DNA of 64,000 nucleotides. Source: Leadbetterella lacustris. Lineage in GTDB: Bacteria; Bacteroidota; Bacteroidia; Cytophagales; Spirosomataceae. The notes below the pieces were generated by a model. It had not been told where the DNA came from and searched no databases. It saw nothing but the letters and a program-made list of their open reading frames with translations. Below are positions 23,849-33,702 of the stretch, one piece after another. A program made the position numbers and the translations under genes. Location: positions 297,186 through 361,185 of the forward strand of contig OZ248454.1 in NCBI GenBank assembly GCA_965234335.1, given 5' to 3'. Positions within the stretch are counted from its first letter, which is position 1; every line of letters starts with the position of its first letter.

Positions 23849-25267
23849 TTGGAAAGCATAGTTCAAAATGATGTATCAAAAGTTTGGCGTGACTGCCTTG
23901 CGGTTATCCGTGAGAATGTGACCGAACAAAGCTATAAAACATGGTTTGAACCCATCATTCCGTATAAGCTAATTAACAAGCGTCTCATCATCCAAGTTCC
24001 TAGCCAGTTTTTTTATGAATGGCTTGAAGATAATTATGTAAAAATTTTAAGAAAGGCTCTTGATTACGCAATTGGTAAAGATGGCCAACTTGAATATACC
24101 ATCATAATAGATCGCGGTGCTCCGAAACCTGCAGTCAGTGTTTCAAACGGAAACCAACAAAAAGCACAATCAGCTCCAGCTGCGGTTCCGCCGACACAGA
24201 AAAATCCTTTTGACTTAAAATCTTTTAATGAAAAACAAATCGAGTCTTTTTTAAATAAAAGCTACGGTTTTGAGAATTTTGTAGAAGGCGACTGTAATCG
24301 ATTAGCAAGAGCTGCTAGTTTTGCGGTGGCACAAAAACCCAGCACCACATCCTTTAATCCATTGATGATTTATGGCGGTGTAGGCTTGGGCAAAACTCAC
24401 TTGGTGCAAGCAATAGGTAACTACATAGAGAAACAGTCAGAAAATAGTAAAATTGTACTTTATGTTTCCTCTGAAAAGTTTACGAGTCAATTCATAAACG
24501 CCATCAGAGAAAACAGCCTGCAAGATTTCATGGCTTTTTATATGCGTGTGGACGTTTTGATATTGGACGACGTGCAGTTTTTGTCAGGAAAAGAAAAAAC
24601 ACAAGAGACTTTCTTTCATATATTTAATCACCTACACCAAACCGGCAAACAAATAGTAATGACTTCTGACCGACCGCCGAGGGAATTGTCGGGTATGGAA
24701 GACCGTTTGCTTTCGAGGTTTAAATGGGGTTTAACTGCTGATATTCAAGCCCCTGACTTAGAAACCAGAATAGCCATTATCCAAAACAAAGTGGAGGAAG
24801 AAAAGGCGATAATGGACGAGGAGGTCATTGAGTATCTTGCCCATTGTATAGACTCCAACGTAAGAGAGCTAGAAGGCGTGGTAATTTCACTGATTGCTGA
24901 CTCTGCTTTGACTAGGAGAAAAATAAACCTAGACATGGCCAAGTTTAGGGTAAAAAGTATTGTGGAGGAAAATCAAAAGGTGATTTCAATAGATAAAATT
25001 ATTGAGGTGGTTACCGATTATTTTAGAATAAAAGTAAGCGATATAAAAGGAAAAACCAGATTACGAGAGGTGGTTTTGCCCAGACAAATAGCCATGTATT
25101 TGGCCAAGGAATTCACAACACTTTCACTTAAAGCTATAGGTTATCATTTTGGAGGGAGAGACCACAGCACGGTTATACATGCCATCCAGACAGTTAACGA
25201 TTTAATAGACTTCGACAGAGATGTAGCTTCTCATGTAAAGGAACTCAAGGATGGTTTTAAGAAATAA
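23849..25267 (+). CDS. dnaA: Chromosomal replication initiator DnaA
   Basis: The AAA+ protein that melts the replication origin and controls initiation. Domain I starts at VWRDCLAVIRENV, with Walker A GGVGLGKTHLV, Walker B VLILDDVQFL, and the DNA-binding domain IV ending in GGRDHSTVIHA. The open frame reaches back to 23759 and an ATG exists at 23777. The TTG at 23849-23851 is preferred because homologues begin there (472 residues) and a TAnnTTTG box at 23797-23804 suggests transcription starts after the ATG. The start is thus uncertain by up to 30 residues. The 3' end overlaps coaE by 11 bases. Confidence 0.9.
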   Translation: MESIVQNDVSKVWRDCLAVIRENVTEQSYKTWFEPIIPYKLINKRLIIQVPSQFFYEWLEDNYVKILRKALDYAIGKDGQLEYTIIIDRGAPKPAVSVSNGNQQKAQSAPAAVPPTQKNPFDLKSFNEKQIESFLNKSYGFENFVEGDCNRLARAASFAVAQKPSTTSFNPLMIYGGVGLGKTHLVQAIGNYIEKQSENSKIVLYVSSEKFTSQFINAIRENSLQDFMAFYMRVDVLILDDVQFLSGKEKTQETFFHIFNHLHQTGKQIVMTSDRPPRELSGMEDRLLSRFKWGLTADIQAPDLETRIAIIQNKVEEEKAIMDEEVIEYLAHCIDSNVRELEGVVISLIADSALTRRKINLDMAKFRVKSIVEENQKVISIDKIIEVVTDYFRIKVSDIKGKTRLREVVLPRQIAMYLAKEFTTLSLKAIGYHFGGRDHSTVIHAIQTVNDLIDFDRDVASHVKELKDGFKK

Positions 25268-25832
25268 GTTTCTTATAAACTTCTATGACCTGAGGTATTA
25301 ACAGCTCTTTGTCATCATTATTTATCACAAAATCAGCCATTTCTAAGAATTCTTTCTCCGTTTTTTGATTAGAAATTACCTTTTCAATTTCTGATAAATT
25401 TCGATGTGTATCTCTTTTTAAAAGCCTTTTTATTCTTAAATCTTTCGGGCTATGGACCACAATTATCTTGTCGAGACCTGCATTTCTGCTGATGATGGCA
25501 GCTTCTTTTAAAACAAAAGGAGCATTTTGCAGCAATACCCAATCTTCAAAATCTTGCCTGACTCTTGGATGCACAATCTGATTGAGTTTTCTTAACAATT
25601 CTTTATTTTGAAAAACTGCCTTGGATACAAATACTTTATCATACTTGCCATCTTCGTTGTAGGCTTCGTTACCTAGAAAATCCCTTATTTCAGAAACAAT
25701 ATCTTTGTTATACTCAATAAGCCATTTAGCTCTTTGGTCAGACTCATAAACAGGAATACCCAGCGTAGAAAATATTTTTGCCACGACGCTCTTTCCGGAG
25801 CCAATACCGCCGGTAATGCCTACTTTGAGCAT
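25257..25832 (-). CDS. coaE: Dephospho-CoA kinase
   Basis: A 191-residue enzyme for the last step of coenzyme A synthesis, phosphorylating dephospho-CoA at the 3'-hydroxyl. The P-loop is GITGGIGSGKSVVAKIF. The segment VYESDQRAK, with the substrate-contacting Asp, follows. Length is normal. It overlaps the glycosyltransferase gene upstream by 13 bases and converges on dnaA with an 11-base overlap. It is the third gene of the ybaB-glycosyltransferase-coaE operon. Confidence 0.93.
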   Translation of the reverse strand: MLKVGITGGIGSGKSVVAKIFSTLGIPVYESDQRAKWLIEYNKDIVSEIRDFLGNEAYNEDGKYDKVFVSKAVFQNKELLRKLNQIVHPRVRQDFEDWVLLQNAPFVLKEAAIISRNAGLDKIIVVHSPKDLRIKRLLKRDTHRNLSEIEKVISNQKTEKEFLEMADFVINNDDKELLIPQVIEVYKKLIS

Positions 25833-26824
25833 ATTTCAGTATATGTTTTTTGTTTTTTTGCGAAATATCTCCAAACTATCGAAAAGTTACTGAGTTTTTG
25901 ATAACCCCCATACGAACCATTTCGTTTTTTGGTCAAATAAGGAAGCATACCATAGAAGCTAAAATGAGCTTTCGCCACTGCAAAAAAATCTTTCTCATTC
26001 CCGTCCGCAAGAAATTTCAAGGAAGAGATTCCATCTAAAATCAACCTAGCGAAGATTATCGGAAAAAGTTTATGTTTTGGCAAATTTTTGTACAACATGG
26101 CCAAGTTATTTCTGAAATTCAGATACGTTTTAAATGGATTGGCCTTGTTTAAAGTACCTCCACCTACGTGAAAAACTACTGAATTAGGCTCATATTGAAT
26201 ACTAAAAGCCGCATTGTGAATTCGCCAACACAAATCTATTTCTTCCATGTGTGCAAAAAAGCGTTCGTCAAATCCACCTAAGTCTTTAAAAACTTTCGAC
26301 TTAACAAAAAAACAGGCTCCAGTGGCCCAGAATATGTCGGCAGATTGTTGATATTGGTTTAAATCCCTTTCTAAAGTGTCAAAAACTCGGCCTTTGCAAA
26401 ATGCATAACCAAACTTATCCAAAAACCCGCCAGCAGCACCGGCATACTCAAAATGATCTCTTTTATTAAAATCTAATATTTTGGGTTGGATAGCGGCAAG
26501 ATTTGGATTTTCAGCTGCTCTTTTCAAGATTGGAACTAGCCAATTGTGTGTAACCTCAACATCGGAGTTGAGTAGAACGAAATTTTCGTAAGAGATTTGA
26601 GCCAAACCATAGTTGTATCCGCCTGCAAATCCATAATTGTCCTTATTGCAAATAACTTGTATTTGCGGGAAATTGTCTCTTAAAAATCCAAGCGAGTGAT
26701 CTGATGAGGCATTGTCGATAACAATTACATCAGCTTCGGGGCTGTTTTTAATTACATTGGGCAAGAATTGCTCAAGAAATCCAGCACCATTATAATTGAG
26801 GATTACAACCGCAGTATCTTTCAA
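25820..26824 (-). CDS. Family 2 glycosyltransferase
   Basis: A 334-residue GT-A fold transferase, probably making a rhamnosyl or similar linkage in a surface polysaccharide. The start VVILNYNGAGFLEQFLP, the metal-binding LLNSDVEV and the later GGFDERFFAHMEEIDLCWR are standard for GT2 rhamnosyltransferase-like enzymes. No membrane segment is present. The start codon is TTG (26822-26824), 2 bp after the ybaB stop; the next upstream codons run into a stop, so no ATG is possible. The sugar and acceptor cannot be read from sequence. Confidence 0.85.
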   Translation of the reverse strand: MKDTAVVILNYNGAGFLEQFLPNVIKNSPEADVIVIDNASSDHSLGFLRDNFPQIQVICNKDNYGFAGGYNYGLAQISYENFVLLNSDVEVTHNWLVPILKRAAENPNLAAIQPKILDFNKRDHFEYAGAAGGFLDKFGYAFCKGRVFDTLERDLNQYQQSADIFWATGACFFVKSKVFKDLGGFDERFFAHMEEIDLCWRIHNAAFSIQYEPNSVVFHVGGGTLNKANPFKTYLNFRNNLAMLYKNLPKHKLFPIIFARLILDGISSLKFLADGNEKDFFAVAKAHFSFYGMLPYLTKKRNGSYGGYQKLSNFSIVWRYFAKKQKTYTEICSK

Positions 26825-26826
26825 AA

Positions 26827-27171
26827 CTACTTATTGAAAATATTTCCTAAATCGAACCCAGGAATTTTAGGCATCATGCCTTCGGTCACTTTGCTCATTT
26901 CACTTTTTACCTTATCGTCTATGTCCGCCAAAGCCTTGTTAGTGGCCGCAACTATCAAGTCTTGTACCATTTTGGCGTCAGTGGGATTAAGCAATTCCGG
27001 TTCTATTTCTATGCTCAAAAGCTCTTTTTTGCCATTGACCGTCACTTTTACCATGCCTCCACCTGACTCGGCTTCGGTTACGATATCCCCTAGTTTTTCT
27101 TGGGCTTCAAGCATTTTGGCTTGCATATCTTTAACTTTGCCCATCATTCCCATCATATCTAACATCGACAT
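26827..27171 (-). CDS. YbaB/EbfC nucleoid-associated protein
   Basis: A 114-residue DNA-binding protein of the YbaB/EbfC family, which forms dimers and bridges DNA. The Met-rich start MLDMMGMMGKVKDMQAKM, the strand VTVNGKKELLSIEIEP and the helix VQDLIVAATNKAL are typical. The frame is open upstream; the ATG at 27169-27171 (or two codons later) matches the family start. It leads an operon with the glycosyltransferase and coaE; in many bacteria ybaB sits near recR or dnaX instead. Confidence 0.88.
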   Translation of the reverse strand: MSMLDMMGMMGKVKDMQAKMLEAQEKLGDIVTEAESGGGMVKVTVNGKKELLSIEIEPELLNPTDAKMVQDLIVAATNKALADIDDKVKSEMSKVTEGMMPKIPGFDLGNIFNK

Positions 27172-27284
27172 ACGCTTTTTCTTTTTTGCAAAAATAAGAT
27201 ATATCACAAATAAATTCTTGGATTTCCTTAAATTTAACCTTTCAAACAAATGAATAGTTATAAAGAACACTATCTTCAACCTTT

Positions 27285-28490
27285 ATGAAATATTTAGCCC
27301 TACTACTTCTCGTTTCATTTCAAATAAATGCCCAGACCAAAAACCTCAAAAAACATATTGGCTACTTGGCATCAGACCAGCTTGAAGGAAGAGGAACGGG
27401 CACTCCAGCCGAGACCAAAGCGGGGGATTACATTATTGGTCAATTCAAAAAAATAGGACTGAAACCATTGGGAGAAAATGGCAATTTCCGACAATTATTT
27501 GCAGCAAAAAAAGGAATGCCACCAAATATTACACAAGTAAACGCCAACAACATTTTAGGCTGGGTGGACAACGGAAAGGCAGAATCAATCATCATTGGGG
27601 CTCATTATGACCACCTCGGAATGGGCGACCAAGGCAGTTCTTTGATGGCGAATTCGAACGGACAAGTACACAACGGGGCAGATGACAACGCCTCAGGCGT
27701 GGCCGGAATGATAGAATTGGCGAGATTTTATTCCAAAAATAAAATTACGGAGAACTACAACTTCATTTTCGTGGCTTTTTCGGGAGAAGAACTCGGCCTG
27801 ATGGGCTCAAAATACCTTTTGGATAATCCGACTTTTGACCTAAAAAATATCAATTGTATGGTCAATTTGGATATGATTGGTAGATACAGAACCGACAAAG
27901 GCGTGAGTATCGGAGGCATAGGGACAAGTAAGTTTTGGGAAGAAAATGCTTCCAAATTGGCAACAGAAATGAAAATCAAACATACACTAGACTCAGCTGG
28001 AATCGGACCTTCCGATCACACATCATTCTATCTAAAAGACATTCCAGTTTTATTTTTGTTTACAGGTGCTCACCAAGAATATCACAAACCTACAGATGAT
28101 GCCAATTTAATCAATTTTGAAGGAGAAGTATTACTTTTGGATTATATCAAAAATATGATTCAGGAATTGAATGCTAGTCCAAAAATTGAATTTAAAAAAA
28201 CCTCAAATCCGCATTCATCAGCTGCAAAAAGTAGCTTTAAGGTAACCATGGGAGTTATTCCTGACTATTCGTTTGATGGAAAAGGGCTAAAAATTGACGG
28301 GGCATCTGAAGGAAGACCTGGCGAAAAAGCTGGCTTAAAAGCTGGAGATATCATTACAAAAATAGGCGAGCACGAAATTAAGGATGTTTATGGCTATATG
28401 GCGGCATTGAGTAAATTTGAAAAGGGTCAAACGGTACAACTGATTATCAACCGAAAAGGTGAAACACTGACATTAACATTAATATTCTAA
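27285..28490 (+). CDS. Secreted M28 aminopeptidase with C-terminal PDZ domain
   Basis: A 401-residue exported zinc peptidase. The order is signal peptide (residues 1-16), M28 catalytic domain and a C-terminal PDZ domain (about 310-401, with GEKAGLKAGDIITKIG). Zinc and catalytic residues appear in GAHYDHLGMG, GADDNASGV, GEELGLMGS, NLDMIGR and HKPTDD. It probably trims peptides in the periplasm or outside the cell. It is followed after 3 bp by a CoA-binding protein gene with which it may be co-transcribed. Confidence 0.88.
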   Translation: MKYLALLLLVSFQINAQTKNLKKHIGYLASDQLEGRGTGTPAETKAGDYIIGQFKKIGLKPLGENGNFRQLFAAKKGMPPNITQVNANNILGWVDNGKAESIIIGAHYDHLGMGDQGSSLMANSNGQVHNGADDNASGVAGMIELARFYSKNKITENYNFIFVAFSGEELGLMGSKYLLDNPTFDLKNINCMVNLDMIGRYRTDKGVSIGGIGTSKFWEENASKLATEMKIKHTLDSAGIGPSDHTSFYLKDIPVLFLFTGAHQEYHKPTDDANLINFEGEVLLLDYIKNMIQELNASPKIEFKKTSNPHSSAAKSSFKVTMGVIPDYSFDGKGLKIDGASEGRPGEKAGLKAGDIITKIGEHEIKDVYGYMAALSKFEKGQTVQLIINRKGETLTLTLIF

Positions 28491-28493
28491 GAA

Positions 28494-28862
28494 ATGACAA
28501 ATAAAAAAACTTTGGTGCTCGGAGCAAGCACAAAACCGGGAAGATATGCTTTGATGGCGGCCCAAAGGCTGTTAGAAAAGGGGCATTCTATTGAGCTTTT
28601 CGGACAAAAAGAGGGTAATGTGGGTGGTGTAGATATCAAAACTAGCCTTGAAGATATTGACAAAGACATAGATACCGTGACGGTGTATTTGAGTGAACAA
28701 AATCAGCAGGAATATGAGGATTTTTTACTCCAAATGAAACCCAAAAGAGTGATTTTTAACCCTGGTGCAGAGAATTTTGAATTAGGAACAAAATTAGAAG
28801 CACAAGGAACAGAAGTACTTGAGGCTTGTACGCTCGTGATGTTAGGAACTGGGCAATATTAG
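28494..28862 (+). CDS. CoA-binding domain protein (YccU-like)
   Basis: A 122-residue single-domain Rossmann-like protein of the CoA_binding_2 family. Its start TLVLGASTKPGRYALMA and the later FNPGAENFEL match the family. The biological role of these stand-alone CoA-binding proteins is not known. It begins 3 bp after the M28 peptidase stop and ends 9 bp before the convergent stop of the anti-sigma operon. Confidence 0.8.
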   Translation: MTNKKTLVLGASTKPGRYALMAAQRLLEKGHSIELFGQKEGNVGGVDIKTSLEDIDKDIDTVTVYLSEQNQQEYEDFLLQMKPKRVIFNPGAENFELGTKLEAQGTEVLEACTLVMLGTGQY

Positions 28863-28871
28863 GACAACTAC

Positions 28872-29924
28872 CTATTTTATCTTCACGTCACCAAAGTTAG
28901 AGATAATCAGTATTTTGGTATCAGTATTGGACGTGGTACCGATTTTTCCTTGGTAGGTATTTGAAGTCTTGGGTTTATAGCCTGATTTCTTACCATCGGT
29001 TTCTGAATTTCTGAAAAAATGCACTATCAATGCAGGATCAACCCAAAAAGTACCATGAGAAGTTTTGATGTCAAAAACACCATTAAACTTTTCTCCGATT
29101 GGTAAGTCTATGTTTGAATAGTTTGAGAAAATTTCTAGTTTTTTCACTTTCTCGTCTATATTTTCTATTCTAAAATTTTTAGAGTAATTGACATTCAACT
29201 TTACTGCTTCCTTAATATTTCCAAAAACACCACCTGAGTAGTTCATTACGCCTTTTATATCCTCTAGATATTTGGCTTTTAGACTTCCATAATTATTTTT
29301 CATGTTTACATTTCGCATTTCGCCCATATTGACAGAGGTGAAGTTTGAATTAAAATCTCCACCAAGTAAAGCTTTTATGTTTGCTACTCCGTAGTTTAAA
29401 TTTATTTTAGAGTCGGGATTTGAGATTTTAGCGGCCTGAAGCGTACAATAATTTAAATATAAAGTCAGAGGAGCCGAAAAGTCCGGCAAGCTTACTTCCC
29501 CAAAACTATTGGAAATCGTCAATTCCAAGTTTTTAGGAATATACACACTGTAATCAATCTTGAAACTTGAGTTTTTGTCTTTATTCCAAGACTTCATGTT
29601 ATAATTTTCTTTTCTTAATGAAGTAAATACTTTTATTACATCATTGTTGCGTGTGCCGTTTACATTTATAGATTCTATAAATTCTTGTAACTGAACAGAA
29701 TTAGGTGCATTGGCGGTTACTTGGACGTTTATAGTAATACTTTTTTGGGTCGTAAAATAGACTTTCACATCGCCAAACTGGTTTGCTATTTCCAGTTTTT
29801 CTATTCCAGCTGAGGTATAATTAAAATTAAACTCTTTCCTTTTTTCTATCAAAGGACTTTCATGGGCATCGGCAAAACCGTTACACAAAATACTGACAAT
29901 TAAAAAAATAATATAAGTTTTCAT
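28872..29924 (-). CDS. Secreted beta-helix-type adhesin-like protein (DUF4097-like) in sigma operon
   Basis: A 350-residue exported protein. A signal peptide ending near the N-terminal GFADAH precedes a body of repeated short strands (for example IEKLEIANQFGDVKVYF, LELTISNSFGEVSLPDFSA). This resembles the DUF4097/DUF4098 right-handed beta-helix proteins that often sit behind ECF sigma and anti-sigma genes. The start at 29922-29924 is chosen because it opens a clean signal peptide 1 bp after the anti-sigma stop. Its role is unknown; the operon suggests an envelope-stress function. Confidence 0.65.
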   Translation of the reverse strand: MKTYIIFLIVSILCNGFADAHESPLIEKRKEFNFNYTSAGIEKLEIANQFGDVKVYFTTQKSITINVQVTANAPNSVQLQEFIESINVNGTRNNDVIKVFTSLRKENYNMKSWNKDKNSSFKIDYSVYIPKNLELTISNSFGEVSLPDFSAPLTLYLNYCTLQAAKISNPDSKINLNYGVANIKALLGGDFNSNFTSVNMGEMRNVNMKNNYGSLKAKYLEDIKGVMNYSGGVFGNIKEAVKLNVNYSKNFRIENIDEKVKKLEIFSNYSNIDLPIGEKFNGVFDIKTSHGTFWVDPALIVHFFRNSETDGKKSGYKPKTSNTYQGKIGTTSNTDTKILIISNFGDVKIK

Positions 29925-29925
29925 C

Positions 29926-30438
29926 TTAAAGTAATTCATGTTTGTTAACATCAACGGCAATGGCGGTCTGTTGATTGAGCAGCTCAATCTGCCATTTTAG
30001 ATTCTGAACCATGGCCTCAAACAACTGATCATGGTTAGGATTGTGTGGCAACTGCGACTTCAAGTATTCGAAGTTTTTCTGCAAGTCTGACAAGTCACTC
30101 AAAAAAGCCTTTTGTAATTCGGGATTTTCTTCAATTAATCCCTCCAAATTTTTCCTTTTCTCACTTACTGCCTCGGTATAAGTTACCAAAGTAGGTTCGG
30201 AACTAATCATTTTATCTTGTTTTGATGCATAAAGCTCATCTTTAGAATATTTCCCAAACCAAAACCCTACAGCTAAACAAATGACTATACCAGCAGCTAT
30301 TCTGAGTATTTTACTATTGACCCAAATTGTTGGGGTAGATATTCGGGGCAATTGTTTTTCTAATTTAACCCATAAGTCTGTAGAAACTTCTTCTTCAAAA
30401 GACTCTCTGTTATTGTTTATTAATTCCTCTAATTTCAT
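29926..30438 (-). CDS. Anti-sigma factor candidate
   Basis: A 170-residue protein with a cytoplasmic N-terminal region of about 45 residues, one membrane helix (about 46-62, IAAGIVICLAVGFWFG) and a C-terminal Glu/Lys-rich, helix-prone part. The position 4 bp after an ECF sigma factor gene and before a secreted protein gene is the standard arrangement. The N-terminal region shows no zinc motif. It would hold the sigma factor at the membrane until a signal arrives; this is inferred from context. Confidence 0.65.
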   Translation of the reverse strand: MKLEELINNNRESFEEEVSTDLWVKLEKQLPRISTPTIWVNSKILRIAAGIVICLAVGFWFGKYSKDELYASKQDKMISSEPTLVTYTEAVSEKRKNLEGLIEENPELQKAFLSDLSDLQKNFEYLKSQLPHNPNHDQLFEAMVQNLKWQIELLNQQTAIAVDVNKHELL

Positions 30439-30442
30439 TGTG

Positions 30443-31036
30443 CTACTTTAAAAGTTCTAATAGTTTTGATTTCCCTCTTTTATATTGACTCCTAGAAGTC
30501 ACTTCGCTAATTCCTAAAATATTGCCAATTTCTTGGTGGTCGTAGCCTTCAAACAAATATAGACTTAGAACCAGCCTAAACCCATTGGGCAAACTACCAA
30601 TAGCTTTTTTTACTTTTTCTATGGTCTCCATTTTCTCCTCGAAATCATCATCTATATCGTCTAGAAAGGTTAACTCTATCTTGTCGTCTATTTCTTCTAG
30701 AACCACTTTTCGGCTTCGAAGTTTAGCAATAGACTTATTAACTACAATGGACTTTAACCAAGCACCAAAAGTAGACTCTCCTCTAAACATTCCTATCTTC
30801 ATAAAACCATCCAAAAACGACTCTTGCATCACGTCTTCAGCCTCTTCCCTATCTCCAACTATTCGCAATGCAGTATTAAACATGGCTTTTATATACAAAT
30901 TATAAATCTCTCGCTGGGCCACAGGATTGCCCACCTTGCAAAGCTCCACGAGCTCGGTTGTTTTATCATTCAGATATTGGTGACTCAAACTAGGATTGTT
31001 TCGTTTAAAGATGACCGTAAAATAGAAAAGTTGCAA
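30443..31036 (-). CDS. ECF-type RNA polymerase sigma factor
   Basis: A 197-residue sigma-70 family protein. Region 2 is visible as AQREIYNLYIKAMFNTALRI with DREEAEDVMQESF, and region 4 as SLYLFEGYDHQEIGNILG followed by the HTH end SRSQYKRGKSKL. The frame starts with TTG at 31034-31036, and homologues usually begin nearer TELVELCKVG; a TTG at 30986-30988 is a possible shorter start. It leads the operon with the anti-sigma candidate and the DUF4097-like protein. Confidence 0.85.
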   Translation of the reverse strand: MQLFYFTVIFKRNNPSLSHQYLNDKTTELVELCKVGNPVAQREIYNLYIKAMFNTALRIVGDREEAEDVMQESFLDGFMKIGMFRGESTFGAWLKSIVVNKSIAKLRSRKVVLEEIDDKIELTFLDDIDDDFEEKMETIEKVKKAIGSLPNGFRLVLSLYLFEGYDHQEIGNILGISEVTSRSQYKRGKSKLLELLK

Positions 31037-31104
31037 GATTCACCAAAAAAAAGAGAGACAAGCATAAACTCATCTCTCTTTAATGAAATCAAAAACGCAA
31101 ATTC

Positions 31105-33489
31105 TTAGTTTCTTCCACTACTTCCAACCCCCGCAGCATCATTCTTTTTAGCTTCTTGCATTGGGTTTAGGCCTTGTGGGCCAAACGAACGTTGCTTCAT
31201 CAACTGAAACTTCGTAGGGGCTTCTGGCTCCTTCGGAAAACTATTGTTTGCTGTATCGATGTCGGCTATTTCCATGTAAGGATCCAACTTAAACTTTTCC
31301 ACTTTCTTCTTTGTAGGAATAGTTTTGGTGATTTCTACGTCATTCAATCTCCATAGTTCGGCAGGATATCTAAAGTCCTCGGTAGTTCCGTCTTCGTAAA
31401 CTGCTTGTACGATTACTGGCATTACCAAACCACCTTTGTTCTTGATTTTCAAAACATAATAGTTCATTCCTGACTCCAAAAGTTTCTGATCATCAGCAGA
31501 AAGCGACGATTTATAAGCCTCATATCTCTTTTTATCCGCCTCAGTTACTGCATATCTGTCATAAGAATTATAGAAATCTTTCATAGATGGATCGGCCTCC
31601 ACAACGGACTGAGGAATATCTTTCTTATCACGCATTTTGCTCATGGTTTTGGCTTTCGCCTCGTCCATTTTCTTGAAATCGGCTTTGCTAAGTTCGGGAT
31701 TTTGCGTGTCCAAAGCATACCATTGCACTTCGGCCAAATCCTGATCTACAGGCTCAACGCTATAAAACCATCCTTTCCAGAACCAATCTAAATCCACACC
31801 CGAAGCGTCTTCCATCGTACGGAAAAAATCGGCTGGCATTGGACTCTTGAAAGCCCAACGACGAGCATATTCTTTAAAAGCAGCATCAAAAAGCTCTCTT
31901 CCCATGATGGTTTCGCGAAGCATGTTCAATCCTGTAGCTGGTTTTGCATAAGCATTTGGCCCAAACGCCATGATGTTGTCAGAAGAACTCATGATAGGCA
32001 CTTGCTGTGTCTTGTCTGTTTTCATATAAGGAACAATATCCTGTGGCTCACCTCTGCGTGCCGGATAATCTTTGTCCCATTCTTTTTCAGCCAAATATTG
32101 ACAGAAAGTATTCAAACCCTCATCCATCCAAGACCACTGTCTTTCGTCAGAGTTCACTATCATCGGGAAGAAATTATGTCCCACTTCGTGAATAATTACA
32201 CCAATCATACCGTATTTGGTGCTTTCAGAGTAAGTACCGTCTGCCTCTGGCCTTCCACCGTTGAAGCTTATCATTGGATACTCCATACCGCCTCCACGGG
32301 TAGCGTGACACGATATTGCCACAGGATAAGGATATTCAATAGTATGTTGGCCATACGACCTCAAAGTATGTTCTACCACACGAGTTGAGTATTTTTCCCA
32401 AAGTGGATTACCTTCTTTAGAATAAAAAGACATACTCCAAATCTTCTTTCCGTTGCCATAAACATCCGTTTGCATGGCATCCCAAATGAATCTTCTTGAA
32501 GAAGCAAATGCAAAATCTCTAACTTTTTTAGCGGTAAAAACCCAAGTTTGCTTTTTAGTACTTTTAAATTTCATCCTTTCTTCTGCTTCAGCTTGAGAGG
32601 CCAAAATAATTGGAGTTTTAGAGTTTGCAGCCTCTTTCATTCTATCCTGCTGCACTTTTGACAATACTTTGGTGTAATTTTGACACTCGCCAGTGGCACC
32701 CAAAATATGATCGTCAGGAACAGTGATTTCTACTTTATAGTCACCAAAAGGAAGGGTAAACTCTCCCTGACCCAGAAACTGCTTGTTTTGCCATCCGCTC
32801 ACATCGTCATAAACGCACATGCGAGGAAACCAATGAGCTATGAAATAATTATAGTTACCATCTTTTTCGAAAAACTCATAGCCTGACCTACCATAATATT
32901 CAGTGATATTATATTCCCACTCAATTTTGATAGAAGTAGCAATAGTTGGTTTCAACGAAACAGGGATATCGACACGCATCATGGTACCGTTGATGGTATA
33001 TGGAATATTATTCCCTTTCAAATCTTTAACCGATTTTATAAGGTAGCCGTACTCCTTCTCAGCCGTAATGGTGGTATTTACTGAACTTGGAGAATTCATA
33101 CCATTAAGCTGCGAGCTACTCATTTGAGGATTTAATCCACCTGTTTTCCCAAGAGCATTTATAGAATTCTTCTGGAATAAATTTTGGTCTAACTGTAACC
33201 ACAGGTATCGCAAATCATCCGTAGAAAAATTGGTGTAAGTAATTACTTCTGAGCCAATTATACGTTGATTTACATCATCTAACTCGGCTTTGATGTCATA
33301 ATCGGCTTTGTTTTGGAAATAATCCTTTCCTGGAGCACCTGAGGCTGTACGAAAAGTATTGGGAGTGGGCAAAGTTCCGCCTAATTGTTCAAACCTAGTA
33401 TTAGCGTTATAGGTGCTGCCCGAAGGGCCTTGAGCTACAACGATGACGGTTGAAAACAAGAACGAGAAAGCCAAAAAGAGTTTTTTCAT
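31105..33489 (-). CDS. Secreted M1-family metallopeptidase
   Basis: A 794-residue exported zinc aminopeptidase-like protein. A signal peptide (MKKLFLAFSFLFS to about residue 20) is followed by the M1 core with the zinc motif HEVGH and the third ligand Glu in WMDEGLNTF. The GxMEN substrate motif of classical M1 enzymes is replaced by GGGMEYPMIS. The C-terminal 200 residues are Lys/Glu-rich. The frame is open 10 codons upstream; the ATG at 33487-33489 starts the signal peptide. It probably degrades peptides in the periplasm or outside. Confidence 0.88.
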   Translation of the reverse strand: MKKLFLAFSFLFSTVIVVAQGPSGSTYNANTRFEQLGGTLPTPNTFRTASGAPGKDYFQNKADYDIKAELDDVNQRIIGSEVITYTNFSTDDLRYLWLQLDQNLFQKNSINALGKTGGLNPQMSSSQLNGMNSPSSVNTTITAEKEYGYLIKSVKDLKGNNIPYTINGTMMRVDIPVSLKPTIATSIKIEWEYNITEYYGRSGYEFFEKDGNYNYFIAHWFPRMCVYDDVSGWQNKQFLGQGEFTLPFGDYKVEITVPDDHILGATGECQNYTKVLSKVQQDRMKEAANSKTPIILASQAEAEERMKFKSTKKQTWVFTAKKVRDFAFASSRRFIWDAMQTDVYGNGKKIWSMSFYSKEGNPLWEKYSTRVVEHTLRSYGQHTIEYPYPVAISCHATRGGGMEYPMISFNGGRPEADGTYSESTKYGMIGVIIHEVGHNFFPMIVNSDERQWSWMDEGLNTFCQYLAEKEWDKDYPARRGEPQDIVPYMKTDKTQQVPIMSSSDNIMAFGPNAYAKPATGLNMLRETIMGRELFDAAFKEYARRWAFKSPMPADFFRTMEDASGVDLDWFWKGWFYSVEPVDQDLAEVQWYALDTQNPELSKADFKKMDEAKAKTMSKMRDKKDIPQSVVEADPSMKDFYNSYDRYAVTEADKKRYEAYKSSLSADDQKLLESGMNYYVLKIKNKGGLVMPVIVQAVYEDGTTEDFRYPAELWRLNDVEITKTIPTKKKVEKFKLDPYMEIADIDTANNSFPKEPEAPTKFQLMKQRSFGPQGLNPMQEAKKNDAAGVGSSGRN

Positions 33490-33702
33490 AATTGGTTTAT
33501 TGATTAAGTGAATACACAATGCGAAAATATTCTTTTTAAATTAATTTAACAATGACCTCATGAATTAAATAAGCTTTTCATAGACAAAAAATACAATTTC
33601 TATAGATTTTGACAAAATATTTTATTAGAAACAAAAAATAAGAATGACATTTCAAAATGCACTTTTTGGTTTAAATTTGAGTTTTGAATTAAACGCCATT
33701 TT

